Source: Cylicocyclus nassatus
Lineage: Eukaryota > Nematoda > Chromadorea > Rhabditida > Strongylidae
Assembly (NCBI GenBank): GCA_958299035.1
Contig: CATQJL010000305.1
Span: forward strand, 33,555,733 to 33,619,732
Direction of reading: 5' to 3'
DNA: 64,000 bases
Shown here: one piece after another, positions 22,313-34,967 of the stretch
Layout of the letters: the number at the start of each line of letters is the position of its first letter
Position numbering within the stretch: the first letter of the stretch is position 1
Notes under the pieces: model-generated
What the model saw: the letters and a program-made list of their open reading frames with translations, nothing else
What the model was told of the DNA's origin: nothing
Database searches by the model: none
Position numbers and translations under genes: made by a program

Positions 22313-22829
22313 TAGGAGGACTGACAACGTCCAAGTTTTGAAAATAACTCAATAACAGAGAAAACCAGTGTGACCCTCTGACCCGTCCTCGCGCCATGAT
22401 CTAAGTGCAGTATTTCGTTTTGATTGAACTCAACTTTCGTGAACTCAATCATAGTCTGGAAAAGTAAAGTGAGAGATGTTGTACTTAAATATGGGGAAAC
22501 TAAAAAACCTTCTTTTCAGCCTTAAAGAAGGTTGTGAAAATGGAATTCCTCGGTTTTGCGGGGATAAGCTAAGTTATTTATTCTTAAACTTGCTTCATTC
22601 ACATTCATCACCACCTAGCCCATGATCATGACATCCGGGACTTCTCTCAGGTGAAGCTTGTGTTCTACCATGGTGCTCAAAGTGAAAATTACCACAGTAC
22701 ATAGCTCTATATATCGAGAGTATATTTCTGGGCAACAGATATAATAGTAGTAGTTGTACTACCCGTTCCTATTGTCACCGTTATAGTAACAATATATGAC
22801 TCAAGTAAACATGTCTCTATTCGGAGAAC

Positions 22830-23212
22830 TGCCTGGCGTAGGCGGCCATACAATTTATCAAGCGGGCGCCGGGAAAAATAGCCCGCTTACTTCTTGCGTC
22901 CCGCTTGCAGAAATTTAAGAGTACGTTAGGCATTTTCTGCGTGAACGTGTGGAGATTATCCTTGAATTAGTTGCGGCGCAGTGGCGTGGCCGCATTCCCG
23001 TGGACCTTCCACGAGAATGTGCAAGGATATATGGGATTCGCGCTGTCCTTTGTAAAGGACCGCACAGCCCGTGGGTGTACCTTCCGCTGGGAGAAGGTAC
23101 CCAAATTCGGGTAATCGAGCCATTGATGATATCTCTGCCACACACAGAGTCTAATCCTTTCTCGACGTACGCCCGAAACTGCGTGCAAAGGCAAGGCAGG
23201 AAGGCATAACAC
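22830..23212. mobile_element. CTCAGACAATCGC-family MITE, copy 2 (partial)
   Basis: Runs from a GGCGGCCAT block to a CCCGAA block and is the reverse complement of most of copy 1 (GCATTTTCTGCGTGAACGTG, GATTATCCTTG, TAGTTGCGGCGCAGTGG and CTTTGTAAAGGACCG). The outermost terminal bases are not preserved at either end. Confidence 0.75.
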
Positions 23213-23734
23213 TGTAGAATCAAAGGAAATACAACTACGATGTACGGTTTTTTAGTTGCATGAGTAAAAGCAGGATTTGGTTCCCTCCCAGTGCATCACA
23301 ACGAGGAACACTTGGGTGATTTTTACCTTGTTAACAGAATTTATAATTTTTGTTCATGTGATTGGAGGTACATAGGCAGCATCGCGATCATTTCGCTACG
23401 TTTGGTCTTTTTGAACCTCAGAAATAGTACCGGTGTATAAGCCGCACCCTGTTTGCTCTAAAAGCGAACATTCCGAAAGACTGTTTCTTACCATGGGGTG
23501 CGATAAATGAGAGCAATGTGCGAGAAAGCAACCGCTTCCGGGACACATGCCGGCAAGGCTGGGTCTTTGCGTTTAGAGCAAAGAGGATGCGGCTTACCTG
23601 AAAATAGGGTAATAGGCTTCAAGTTTACCACGATTCTCAAAGCTCGATGAATGTATCAGGTTGGAACATAAGTCTTGCACCATAGGTATAAACCGCAATA
23701 ATTCATGTTTCTCTCATGTCCTATCAATATACAA
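23213..23734. other. gene-free stretch
   Basis: No exon or repeat recognised. Confidence 0.4.
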
Positions 23735-23882
23735 TTGATTCAACTGGCTGAGCTTCGGCAAAGGCGGGCTTCGTGACCTAATCAAGGCTAGGTAATTATC
23801 AGAGAGCACTCGCGCGCGAGAGACGCAAGTGCGTCGCGGGCGCGAGCGGCCTGCCCTGGCGGAGCTAAACCAGTTGAATCAA
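23735..23882. mobile_element. 148-bp GC-rich mini-foldback
   Basis: TTGATTCAACTGG at the left and CCAGTTGAATCAA at the right, with further inverted similarity inwards (AGCT(T/C)CG). The loop holds alternating CG/GC sequence and a GACGCAAGTGCGTC hairpin. A small non-autonomous element of unknown superfamily. Confidence 0.75.
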
Positions 23883-24236
23883 AGATATAATATGTAGCTA
23901 ATCAATGGGATTTCACCTTGACACTAACACTTATTTTATAAGAATTTTCATCAAAATTCTGAGTATTCCAAATTCTGCGTCCAGCAAAGTTACGATTCTG
24001 CCTTGAAAAGGAGTTCTTAGCTGACAATCTGTGTAGGTTTTGTTTCATAGATGTCAGCATTTCTTTCCTTTCTCAAAATTGTGATGCGCACTGCACCCAT
24101 GAGTACTTCACCACATAATTACGATATTTCTGGCTCAGTTACCTATCACAGAGGTAGAACCAGTCGGTTTATAAAAGGTTGATTTGAACTGAGATCAAGC
24201 TATTCTGGTGTAAGCAAAAAATTGCAATGTGAGTAA

Positions 24237-24558
24237 CTCAGACAATCGCCGGGGGCAGGCGGGCACCGGAAAAATAGGTTGCTGATCTCTCGCACCCCGC
24301 TCGCGGATTTTTTGGAAAGCAATCAGGACTTTTCGGAAGACCGCTTGCTGAGTTTTCGATTCCTCAGAGATTCAGCAATATATCTGCAAAAGATAAGAGC
24401 GAAAAAAAATTCAACAGGCGGTCTCTCAAAAATCCGCTGACCCAGCAAGCGGTCTTCCGAAAAGTCCTGATTGCTTTCCCAAAATCCGCGAGCGGGGTGC
24501 GAGAAATCAGCAATTTGTTTTTTTTCCGGTGCCCGCCTGCCCCCAGCGATTGTCTGAG
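24237..24558. mobile_element. CTCAGACAATCGC-family MITE, copy 3 (near-palindrome)
   Basis: Ends CTCAGACAATCGC and GCGATTGTCTGAG are perfect. Almost the whole 322 bp folds back: GGACTTTTCGGAAGACCGCT against AGCGGTCTTCCGAAAAGTCC, and GCACCCCGCTCGCGGATTTT against AAAATCCGCGAGCGGGGTGC. It is the most intact palindrome of this family. Confidence 0.88.
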
Positions 24559-25521
24559 AACTAAATGGCGATTTGTTTGATTCTGCAATCATAGTATGTT
24601 ATATTTCGCTGTAAGTCATGACCGCGAAAACCACTTTGGAGAGTTGTTAACAAATTTGATGCAGCATATAGTGCTTTGGAACACTGTTCATCACTTCACT
24701 GACAATATGTATTCGTAGAAGTTTATATGAAGCGCAAATGAAAGCAGAGACAAGTTATCTATTGGCCGGGATTGACATAGATCCTCCAATGTAAGTCTAA
24801 CAATAGGCACTGAAGCACGCAGTAATTTAGGCATATCTCATTTTGAGTATTTCCAGTGTATGAATTGTATACATGACCACCATATGAACTTATTGTTACT
24901 ATCACCTGTCAAAATTATACTTGGAGGTATAATAATATCACACCACTTTGACAAATTTATTATAATGAAATATCATATTTTATATGCCAACACCTCTATA
25001 CTAGAAAAAATTTCTAACTTAATTGATTTCTAAGAATCTTACTCTTTAAACAATTTATAGACAATGTACTTTTTCTTACAGACCGTGCTTTTTTACTAAG
25101 AAGTTTCGAAAAAGTTCTTCAAATACTCATACCCTGTCTAAGGGCAGGAACAAAACGGAGCTTTGTGGTCATTTACACAAGAAGCCCTTACATCATTTCT
25201 TCTTATTGTAATATTGTGAAGTAAAGTAGGTATTTTGTGCAGTTTGGGCTGTTATAAGACTTCTGAACCTCATCACAGAGTGTCGACAGTCCAAGCTTTT
25301 AGTATGGATAGTCTCAGCGACACTTTTTGTGGGAATAAGCATATTGCAGCTTTGCTATTTTAGCTGTTCTTGTTTCATTTGGCTTCATTGACAAACGACC
25401 TGAATTATGAAGAGCTGCAGGTGTTCAACTCATAAATTCATTCTAGTTTTGCGTGACGATGTCGTGCCCTTGCCTGCTGCCAGGAAAGAAAGAAACGAGT
25501 CTGAAGTGATGGCCTAGAAGG
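24559..25521. other. gene-free stretch
   Basis: AT-rich. A short hydrophobic frame near 25340-25400 was considered as a first exon of the next gene, but it has no in-frame ATG. Confidence 0.4.
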
Positions 25522-26231
25522 ATGTCATTCTCACGCTCCGATCAACGTATTCAAATCAACCGCAAGCAAATCGTGTCGGAGATACCAGTTGGCGACACGC
25601 TCCCAGGGTCTTCTAAGACCTCACATGAGCCAATCGATCACTACAAAACCCTTTTTCACAGGTGTCCGGTCCACTTCCTGCGATTTCCAACTGCAAAAAG
25701 CCGATTAGTGAGGAAAGAACGTAAAAAATGATTTGCTCTCACGCTTCACTACCCACTAGTGCAATAGATATTGCCAAAGCTTGCTAAGCTCGACGAATTC
25801 GCGTTTATTCGCTGGGCAAAAAGTGCAAACGTACATATGGAACAAGTTTTTACAAAAGACCGAAACAGGTTCTTGGCATTCTCTGAAGCATTTCCTCTTT
25901 GTTCAGTGAGCAAATCCAGAGAGGCTGTTCCTTGGGTGTTAAACGGCCTAAAAACAGTGACATGAAGCAGACAGCGCGTGCTACATAGGAAGTCTGCTGA
26001 TTCATAGAAAAGCAAGAAGTCATATATGCCAAGCATTGGGTAAAAGTTTTGCTTAGTACAGATAGGCAAAGCAAGGAAAAGTTCGCTCCAGAAGGAGTGA
26101 CTTGCTAGCAAAGTGCTCTTTTATTGCATGACACTGATTCATGCTTCCTCTTCAGCAAAAGAAATAAGAATGGAAACTACCGAAATATGCAGAAAATAAC
26201 TGTTGAGGTCTCTCGTGAGGTCGAAAGCTAG
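25522..26231 (+). CDS. possible small basic protein, three exons
   Basis: Exons 25522-25661, 25768-25905 and 26156-26231 join in phase (CAC AG/A, GTT CA/C) and give 117 residues ending in TAG. Donors are GTGTCC and GTGAGC; acceptors are CAATAG and CCTCTTCAG, the last one strong. The product is basic and polar with no signal peptide or membrane span: a Ser/Arg/Gln-rich start, a Tyr-Cys-Gln-Ser-Leu-Leu stretch, a Trp-containing middle and a Lys/Arg/Asn-rich end. No family is recognised. Support is phase agreement and composition only, and a second frame through exon 2 (starting near 25771) is also open, so this could be chance. Confidence 0.4.
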
Positions 26232-27710
26232 CTGATCTTCAAAGTGTGTTCGAACAGCAGACTCTCTAAAAATTTTTAGGGTCTCTGAAGGAAAAACGAG
26301 ACTCACTGACAAATTGTTTCATCAAAACCTATATGGCACTTGGCTGAGTTAGTCACATCTTTCGAAAAGGTTTTCGAGCTGCTTCCCAAAATTTTTGCGC
26401 CCCCCCCCCCCGGGAAAAATTCTTTTTATTTAAAAATGTGCAATGATTTCTTTAATAAAAATGCGCAAACGCTTTTCGTGAATGACGAAATAAATAACAA
26501 TTCCCCAAAAAATCGCAATAGCTATGATACGGTATTCTGAAGGCATTGGGATAATTATGTTCTGAAAAAAATTTCCCGCTGCAGGGAACATGCTTGGATT
26601 GAATCTGACCAGTAACTTAGATAGATGAATCTGACAGATTCAACAAATCAAATAGAGCAAAACATGGGTTGTTTCAAAACTAAACTGCTTTTCTAATAAA
26701 CCAAGCTGCTTTCGTTTTTTAAAGAAACTGGCATCTTTTGCAAGAGCAAGCAAGCTCTACAATAAGTCCAAAATCGCCTAAGTCGTCGTGGTTCAGGTGA
26801 AGTTTGGAGCCAAAATAGAAAAAAATTCTATCACCAGAAAATTTTTTGTGAAGAAAAACCCTGCAGACCTTTAACTTGGTCATCACGCGGTATACACATA
26901 GTACGCAGTACTCAATTATGCATAGAAAGCGAGGTAAAAACAGTTAAAATGACAAACTCCGATTCTGCCCCTCCCACTTATGCTATTATTGTATACTACA
27001 AGCCTTAGTAAGAATAACCTGAAACTTTTACCTCTGTATGTGCTCTGATAATCGAGAAATACCCTGAGTAGAATTGAGAAAGCCCTAAAAAGGTGACATT
27101 TTTGCATTTTGGGCTATTTCGGTTTCTCAATTTTGATCTTAAAAAATCCACTAGATACATATTTAGGTATCACTATGTGCCTACTGTGTAATGAACAAGT
27201 TAGGGTCCTGCAGGAAATTTATAGGAAGGAGTGCCGTTTTTTAGGGTAGCTGTATAATTTTGATTTTTGGCTCCAAATTTTATCTGATTCACAACCTATG
27301 CGGATCTTTGGATACCAATTTGTAGAGCATGCTTTGCTCTATCAACTAGTATCCTAAGTCTGCTAAGAAAAAAAGAACAGCTTGATTTCTTTGAAAAAAG
27401 AGTTATTGGGATGACCTAACATAACTTTGCATGAATATAGCTATATATGCGCGAATTATTTTCACCCAAAATTTCGATTTTGTTGCAAAAGCTCCGTTAT
27501 GTAATGTGGGATAGAACATTCATTCTGCAGAATGAAAAGTTTTTAAACACTAGATCGAATTTTTCATTCTTTCCGTGTAAGGATTATGGTCCAACGTAAA
27601 AATCTACAAAGTATCAGAATACGCAGAACTTCTTCACTTCGCTCATTTTTTAAGCTCAGCTTACTGGGTCGCCTTTTCAAGAAAAATAAACCCTTGGCTG
27701 TCTTGCTGCG
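26232..27710. other. gene-free stretch
   Basis: A C-run lies at 26400-26411. No supported exon chain, element or RNA gene. Confidence 0.4.
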
Positions 27711-28135
27711 CTAACAAGAAATTTCCGCAGATGTTTTCTTCCGGCGCTGGCCTACTACAGTTTGTTTATCAACCTTTATTCCCGACTGCATATGAATCAT
27801 CCACAAACCATATTTGCTCACTAATATTTGCCGCAGACCCTTTAATGAAAGCTGTTTACATAAACTTGTGCGTTCCATCGCAGTGGTCCGATAGCTTTTA
27901 AACCAAGTCTGGAATTCTAGCTCTCTATTGAAACTTGCATCATAATTGTTACTTTTCAATTGAGATATAAATGAACTGCAAAAACAACAACTCACCAAAT
28001 GTAGGCCTTGCAATTTCGCAGAAAAACTTTCAGGAGCAAGGCTCTACTGAATGTCTCATCTGATACAAATGTTTTGCCGAAGCGACCATACGTGGGGAGA
28101 AACTTTTGCGAAGTTATGATTCTTCGAACTTCTAA
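27711..28135 (-). CDS. doubtful minus-strand gene end with a 20-nt putative intron
   Basis: A 140-nt exon (28135-27996, acceptor TTGATAG, donor GTGAGT) and an 88-codon terminal exon (27975-27711, acceptor TTTTTGCAG, stop TAG) agree in phase. The gap between them, 27976-27995, is only 20 nt. It begins GTGAGTTG and ends TTTTTGCAG but is far below the normal nematode minimum, and without removal the first frame stops. The product would be basic and helical, of unknown family. A further protein-like minus frame at 28380-28700 may be an upstream exon, but the phases do not agree. Alternatives are a frameshifted pseudogene or coincidence. Confidence 0.25.
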
Positions 28136-31100
28136 CTATCAACAGCAATTATTGATGAAATTTTATACAGCATATGGGGATGTTGTTTATCCAGTATTTG
28201 GATAAATTTGCGATTTCTGGTCGTACAAGTTTCTGAAAGGGGCGTCCATTCTCTCTTGTATCTTTTACTTAGTGAGCAGAGTCACCCAATCCCAGTCATG
28301 ACACAGATAGACACAGATGACACAGATGTGATACAACCAAACAGGGTAAAAAAGCGAAGCTATTAGAAACAGCCTGAAGCTAATGCTGTAAATGTTCCGA
28401 TTTTCTACTCAATGATAAACTTCTTGATGATTTTGCTATCCTGCAAATGTTCTGAAGCGGCTTTGATCCTCGGTGATATTTGTGTTCTAACGCGGAGCAT
28501 CCCTTTTTTATAAAAATGATCATTTTCCGCACGCTAATCGAAATACCCGATAATGTGCAGAAAATTAATCCGACAGTGTCAAGCAAGTTTCTGATGCGAA
28601 CAAGAGAAATCTCAGGGTAATAAGATTTCCGATGAATTATCATTCGTGATTTTCCATCGAAAGTGCTTCGCGCTGTCGCGTTAGATTTTCCGCAAATCAC
28701 TATGCCGCTTTCACCAAGTTTGTAGAAAGATGATAGCGAGAGTTTTTATGGATGTGACGGGGAAGGCATGATAATAATTACTACTGGAAACTACATGGGT
28801 AACTCAGTAATTGTGTCAGGAAAATTCAGAACATTCAAGAGATGTTTCTCCCGCTACCCATAGCTCCCATGATCATTACTGGACAGGAAACGAAGCGCAT
28901 GAATGTTAAACTATTATCATAAAGACAATTGCAGCATGAAAGCAGCAGTGTTTTTTCGGAGACCATTTTTTTCCGCATGGATACAGTTTTGCACAGAGCT
29001 CAGTCATCTAATAAATACTATGCCTTTGATCGTCAGCGTTTCATCGTGAAGTATATTGAGGTGGGAGGAGTTGTCGTCTAGCTTTCAAGCCCCGCAACGC
29101 AACATGCGTGCAAAATGGAAAGGGTAGCTCCGGAAGTATCCTTGATCCGCCTCTGGTTTCGGTCGCTGTCTACCCTCGATTTACTAGCAATGCTAGTGTA
29201 CAAATACGCATGCAGTCATGACCCTGAGATCCCACAACGACCCTCCGTTTCTAACCTTGAGGAGCCTTGATTCTCACGTCCGAATCCAAAGGTGAAGGTG
29301 GTAAGGGCCTAGTTCGGTCTTTTTTGCGCTCTGCAAGTCACGTATGCTCAGCCGGATAAGCCAACATAGGGAAAAATTTCTATAAATTGGATTTTCGCAA
29401 GGCATTGAGTTGGCGGAAAGTTTTGGCATGGCAGAGTTGACTCTCTGGCTGTGTTTTGAGTTTTCGTGTTTTGTTATTATTGACTTTCGCACTTATTGCA
29501 TTTTTTTGTCATGCACTTTGAAGCTACTCTCGCTTTAGGGCTCTCTTCAAAGCTAAAGGTCCTGGAGACCAGTATTTTCCACTTATACAGTTGAGAACGT
29601 TCGATGCATGACATTCTTTCCTTCGACAGTCCATGATGCCTCCCCCCCCCCCCTCATAACTTATCCAAAACCGCACGTTTGGTTGATGAGAGCGTTGCAT
29701 GGATACGTGCACGCGCTATCCCTATCGAGCCACGCGTCCGTTTTCATAAGGACACCTTTTTGCAAGGTTTTTGCTAGTTTTTTGGTATTTCATGGATTTG
29801 ATAGACTCTCCTCTCTACGCTCTAATCAAGAAAAATTCAGAAAGTTATCAATTAAATTTGTTAATTGCTAGAATAATGCAATTCATAAATTGATGCAATC
29901 TTAGAAATTTTGCAAGTATTTTTGGAGCGGAGGCACAAAGTGGTGATAACGATATTTTTGCAGAAAAATATTCGCTGACTAGTGGGGCATAAAGGTAAAG
30001 GCGCCAAACGATTTTGCTTCTTTGCACGCATCAAGCGCGTCGCAGTTGTTGCACTCTGCAGTAAATTGCAGTTTTTGAGCAGAAAAATAAATGCTAGGTA
30101 ATCCATCTGTCAAAATGCAATTTTGTATTTCAAACGTAAGCGTAATTGAAGGTTGTGGGGCTAATCAGCGTGTACAGAAAGATGGATGATATAGTTTGAT
30201 TAATTCAAATGCTTCCCCCTGTCTTGAATGACCTCATCCTTGCGAAAAATCGCCCTCTCATTTGAACTCAAATCGAAAGGTTAAACGTTAAGATCTTGTG
30301 GCTCTAAACAAAGGCTAATGCAAATTATTATTCTCGACTTCCTTCTATTAGCAAGCGAGACAGTCAAGAAAAATAGACCGTATATTATTCCCGATATTAG
30401 CACATCTATCATAACTAACAAATACCAAAACCGGAAGAATGTTCCAGCGTCTTTCTTTCTTAACATCGGTTAGTTGCAAAAATATGTATTAACAAAATGA
30501 GAGGTTCTCAAAACTTTCTAAGAACGAATTTCATTCTAGTGCAAGACTTGTAAACCTAGTACATTGTAGCACAAACATAGAAATTTTTCCTTACTAAAAA
30601 AATAATAAAACAAAGCATGATCCCTCTGTGAAGGCAAAGTTGTAGAGGTCCAGAGAGCTCTTCAACGCAGTAATGTTCAAATCTCGAGTTGAAACCTCAA
30701 TGTTTCCAAGTCTGCTTACTTCAGTCTACCCCATTCATACAAATTGTAGACCAAAACATGATTTCTGATTTTCGCTGCATAAAAAATCACTTCTCCAGTT
30801 TTTTCTGTTCCTTTTTTTTATCTAAAGACCGCACTTCTAACAGTGCATGCCTTTTATCTTGAAAAACCAGACTTGCTTTTAGATCTACACATTCCCGCTC
30901 GTCCACTTTCGCGCAAGAACGTAATAGGCGTGCAGAGAGGTGTGGACAGCTTCTCTTTATGCTTTGCTCTCCGATAATGATTTGTTGAATATGGAAGTGC
31001 CTTAATAAGGACCGCATGAATCATTCCAATGCTTACGAACGATGCAGAATTTAAGGCGAGTAACTACTTCTCACATATGCAACGGTTGCCGTAAGCTTTT

Positions 31101-33272
31101 CCCAATGAAATTCAAATTAGCGTGCAATTCAAGTTCTCATAGACATTTGCAGAAATATGGATATATTTGCAAACTCTACCTTTTTTCTTCGCTGTCCTTG
31201 TGGGAGACTCTCAGCGCCCACATATCCGCTTAAAAATAAACTTTTACAGTATTTTTGAAGGCCTTTTACTTAGATGGATACGACATTGCATGAAATAACA
31301 TATTAGGCCACGCCCTGTCAAGGCGATTCTAAAATAAAAATTTTTTTTACTGTTGCTCCATTCAGTTCCGATACTAGAAAGCAAAAAACGTGAGTATTAT
31401 GCGGATTTTGCAGAATATAATCGCGGATCACCCTTGGAATTGTTATGGACAGAAAATGTGAATTTCAGACACTGTAAAAAAATCTTGTAGTTGAAGCGGA
31501 AGCTCCAAAGTTCGTTGGAGGTAATTTGCCATAATTTGTCATAAGTCCTCCCGAAGTTCTTAATTTTGATTCGAAAAACACGCATCATCTCGTTACCTCA
31601 ACGATTTCTCCGCTTGAGAACTTTATCAAAAAAAGACTGTCTTGCTTTTGCGGAAACGTTCGAGAAAGCTAAGTTTAGAAAAGGTAACGGAAATACAAAC
31701 GAAATAAAATGACCAATCAAGCGTCGACGTTTGAGTCAGGTCCACAAAAAAAATCGCAAAGAAATGCGAAGTTGTAGTAGATGGGTTAACACCTACTCTT
31801 CGCTGGAATGAGAAACTTGGTGTTCGGTTTTTTTCCAGTGTCTTAGTTCTTGTAAAGACACTACGGAATAGCGGAATCAATTCTTTTGGTATTTTCTTGT
31901 TCTTTTTTCTTTATGATGAAACTTTGGATCGAAACTCTCCGCTTGGATGGAGTAGATCTTTGGACCTTAAAGTTTTTGATTTTTTGCGTAATTCTACATA
32001 TCAGCGGCTTACCGGCTTAATTCTTGTTGGTCTTCGTTTTTCACTTGCATTCCATAATATTTCCGCGATGAAAACTCGCGAAGATCTCACAAAGCCAGAC
32101 TTCTTCTTTTCAAAAGACTGAACGTGTCATGGCGATGTGCATTTTACCATCTGCTGAGTGCCTGTACTTTTTGCGCAGGTCTAGGAATAGCATACTCTCA
32201 TAGCATGCCATCATAATAACAAGCTTTTTCGAAGATTTCAATCTCTATAGGAAGATTACTTTGTGAAGATAGAATTCCTGTTAAAAGAATGTTCCAGACT
32301 CATGTTTTTTTTAAGCGATAACAGAAAGACTTCATCTACCAAAATAACAGATAGTCAATCAACACTCCAACTCAAAAAGCTTTATAGCTTTGTAATGCTA
32401 AATAGAAAAGCGATACTGATAGTCTGGCATTTGACGACTAGCATTGTGTTTTTGGCTTGTCGGTGACACTAGCGCCGAAAAAGTGAGTGCGGCGCAAAAC
32501 CTGGTGCGCGCTTTATGGTCATTTTTTACGCGCAAGTGTTGTCAGCACCGCAAGGACCTTTAGAATCATATCTGTCATAGTATAAGTAGTGTTCACAGAT
32601 TTTTATGAAGTATAGGGTCTGCATAACAGCAAGATTAGAAGTTTGCTAGAGCAGAACAATGTGTAATTTCAAAAAACTGCAAATCCAAGTAGACAAATTT
32701 AAATGGTGACCTTAAGGGATCACATGTGCAAGCACAAAATTTCACTTACCTGTCCATAAATCTTTTGAGAAGAGCAAGCTCATGAAAAATGTTTTGGGAA
32801 ATTTGCGTCTGCAGTCAGCTGTCATCATTAAAACACACGAAAACCTGGAATTGGCGCAAAGCTTTCGCTTTGAAATCTGACAAATGACGGATGCATTAAT
32901 TCATGGCGATAGGTCCCTGTTTTTAACTACTAACACTGGATGTAAGGTCAACACCAAGGTAGCCGGGAAGTTGAAGATTACTAGATTGCTTCTACACCTT
33001 GAACAACATCTAGGCAAAAAATTGCCATATTTGTAATGCCTCAAATAATAGCATGTAAAAACGACTTATAGCGCTTGCTCCATGTTAATTTTCACATTTG
33101 GTTCGACAGCGTAACACTATGTTGAAGGCAAATGCCACCTGAAATTTAGGCTTCCGTGTTTTTGTCATTCTGAGGCCTTTCCGCATCCCTGGCTACAGTT
33201 ATGAAATGCGAAATGTGAACCCCAAAAAGCCGGAAACCCTGTCCTCGGGGCGCGGGCGGGCGTGGCTTGATA
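28136..33272. other. long stretch with no supported gene
   Basis: A short imperfect repeat of ACACAGAT units lies at about 28300-28330 and a C-run at 29642-29653. Protein-like single frames occur (minus 30787-31017; minus 29870-30110 with a possible Cys-rich alternative frame; plus 32263-32466), but none can be joined to a second exon with confidence. Confidence 0.4.
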
Positions 33273-33978
33273 TTAGGTTGGCTCGAAAGTTCTGTCGCAC
33301 CATCTTCAAAAATTCACAACTCCTGAGTTTCTCAACCAATTTGCTTGCCTTCATTTTTGTTTGAAAGAAGAAATCGTTCTCTTCATAGCGATGTCTTAGC
33401 GGCTTTTTAATGTGCCTACATTGCATAGATAGAAACAGTCGAAGAAAATTATTCAAATTTTGAATTTTCTCTGTAGGGTCATAAAAAATCAAGTTGGTGT
33501 AAAAATCGGAGCTGTTAGTATTATAGGTTATATTACCTGCTCTTTCTAACTGTGCAAAGTTTGTGCTGATTCAGCGTCTCTATGAAAAATGTTATGACTT
33601 TCGAGAAAAATGCCAAAATAAATCAAATTCGCCTTTTTGTATTATTTGCTCGAAAATCATAACTTTCTATAGAGACGCTGAATCAGCACAAACTTTGCAG
33701 AGTTAGAAAGAGCAGGTAACAGAACCTTTAATACTGATAACTCCGTTTTTTACTGCAACGTTCGGATTTCTTATGACCTTACATAAAAATTCAAAATTTG
33801 AGTTATTTTTTCTACCGTTTCTATCTATGCAATGTATACTCATTAGGAAGCTTCTAAGACACCATTATGAAGAGAACGATTAACTCTTTCAAATAAAAAT
33901 AATAGCAAGCAAATTGGCTAAGAAACTCACGAGTTGAATTTCTAAAGATGGTGCGACAGACCTTTCGGGCCAACCTAA
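33273..33978. mobile_element. 706-bp mariner-type foldback with TA target duplication
   Basis: Ends TTAGGTTGGC and GCCAACCTAA, flanked by TA. The two halves are inverted copies: TTCTGTCGCACCATCTT against AAGATGGTGCGACAGA, and GCATAGATAGAAAC against GTTTCTATCTATGC. An inner pair, TTTGTGCTGATTCAGCGTCT against AGACGCTGAATCAGCACAAA, is exact. The end sequence resembles nematode mariner repeats. There is no transposase. Confidence 0.88.
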
Positions 33979-34355
33979 TAGTACTTTTGCGGGGTCCAGG
34001 TCCATTCTTCCCATTCGGAAGAAGCACTGGAGGACCGGACCAACGCAGATGCCCCTCTCCTAAGGCTGCTTTTAGGTTAAGTGCTAATCGGGGTAGCAAA
34101 GATTTTGCCTGAACACTGTCTCAAACGAGCAGATACAATGGCATTGTGAAAGTAGGAACGATAATGAGTGGAGGGTTCTAAACCATTTGTAAATGGGAAA
34201 TTCACTGCATTACGGCTGATTATCATTGGCCAATAGTTCTAATCACTCATAAGCAAACTTAGTCGCCGTGAGCGTGCAGCTCCAGCAACTCGATATGATT
34301 CCATGTCACTTTTTGCAGTGGTTGGGTGGGGGGGGGGGGGGTGTATAGGACGTAA
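33979..34355. other. gene-free stretch with G-run
   Basis: A run of 14 G lies at about 34328-34341, just left of a MITE. Nothing else recognised. Confidence 0.5.
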
Positions 34356-34516
34356 AGGCTACTGCATGACGAAGGCGCAGAAGGAGCATTAGTTGAACGG
34401 ACGCGAACGCGGCGCGCGCGTATCCTCAGCGTAGAAAATCCTGTGCCTCATGTTTCCTGCGGCAATAAAGCCGTGTTCGCGCCCGAGGAAACTGCGCCTT
34501 CGTCGTGCAGCAGCCT
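34356..34516. mobile_element. GC-rich MITE, copy 2
   Basis: Left end AGGCTACTGCATGACGAAGG, right end CGCCTTCGTCGTGCAGCAGCCT. It matches 18850-19006 with the same internal blocks, here free-standing, which defines the ends of the family. Confidence 0.82.
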
Positions 34517-34967
34517 ATGGGGTTTAGTGATAAGCTGCGGTTCTTGCTCTTAAACTTACGTCAGCTGTTCATTCTTGATTGCCTAAGTCCTTTGCTGATT
34601 AGGTCGCGATGTCTAATCTGAATTATCAGCACTGCAAGATGTTTCTTATCACTCCGCGCTCTACCTCTTTCGCGTAAAAGATGGCGGAATTTGGATAGAA
34701 CTGAAGGATTCGCGAAATTCCCACACAGCTCATCTCTGTACTGCATTTTTACTACTCAGTGTTTTGATTGAGGCAATTATCAAAAGGGACTCAGATGAAT
34801 TTTTAGTGATAACACAACTCTGAATTTTCGGTCAGTACCGAGATCTCTCTGAGCGATTAATTAGCCGAGTATCGTGGTGAGCGTGAGTGAAAAGCTGAAC
34901 TGCTTGATCACGAACTCATACTAGCTTGAGGCTTACTTGAAGACATCCAGTCAACAATATCCACCTA
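34517..34967. other. gene-free stretch
   Basis: One minus-strand frame of 61 codons without splice support; nothing else seen. Confidence 0.4.

Noticed and set aside
21509..22397. Cluster of frames of 84-151 codons on both strands
   Set aside because: All lie on a GC-rich palindromic MITE; frames occur in every register and do not match a transposase.
25749..26111. 120-codon minus-strand frame
   Set aside because: Antisense to exon 2 and its flanks in the plus-strand model at 25.5-26.2 kb, with no splice support of its own.
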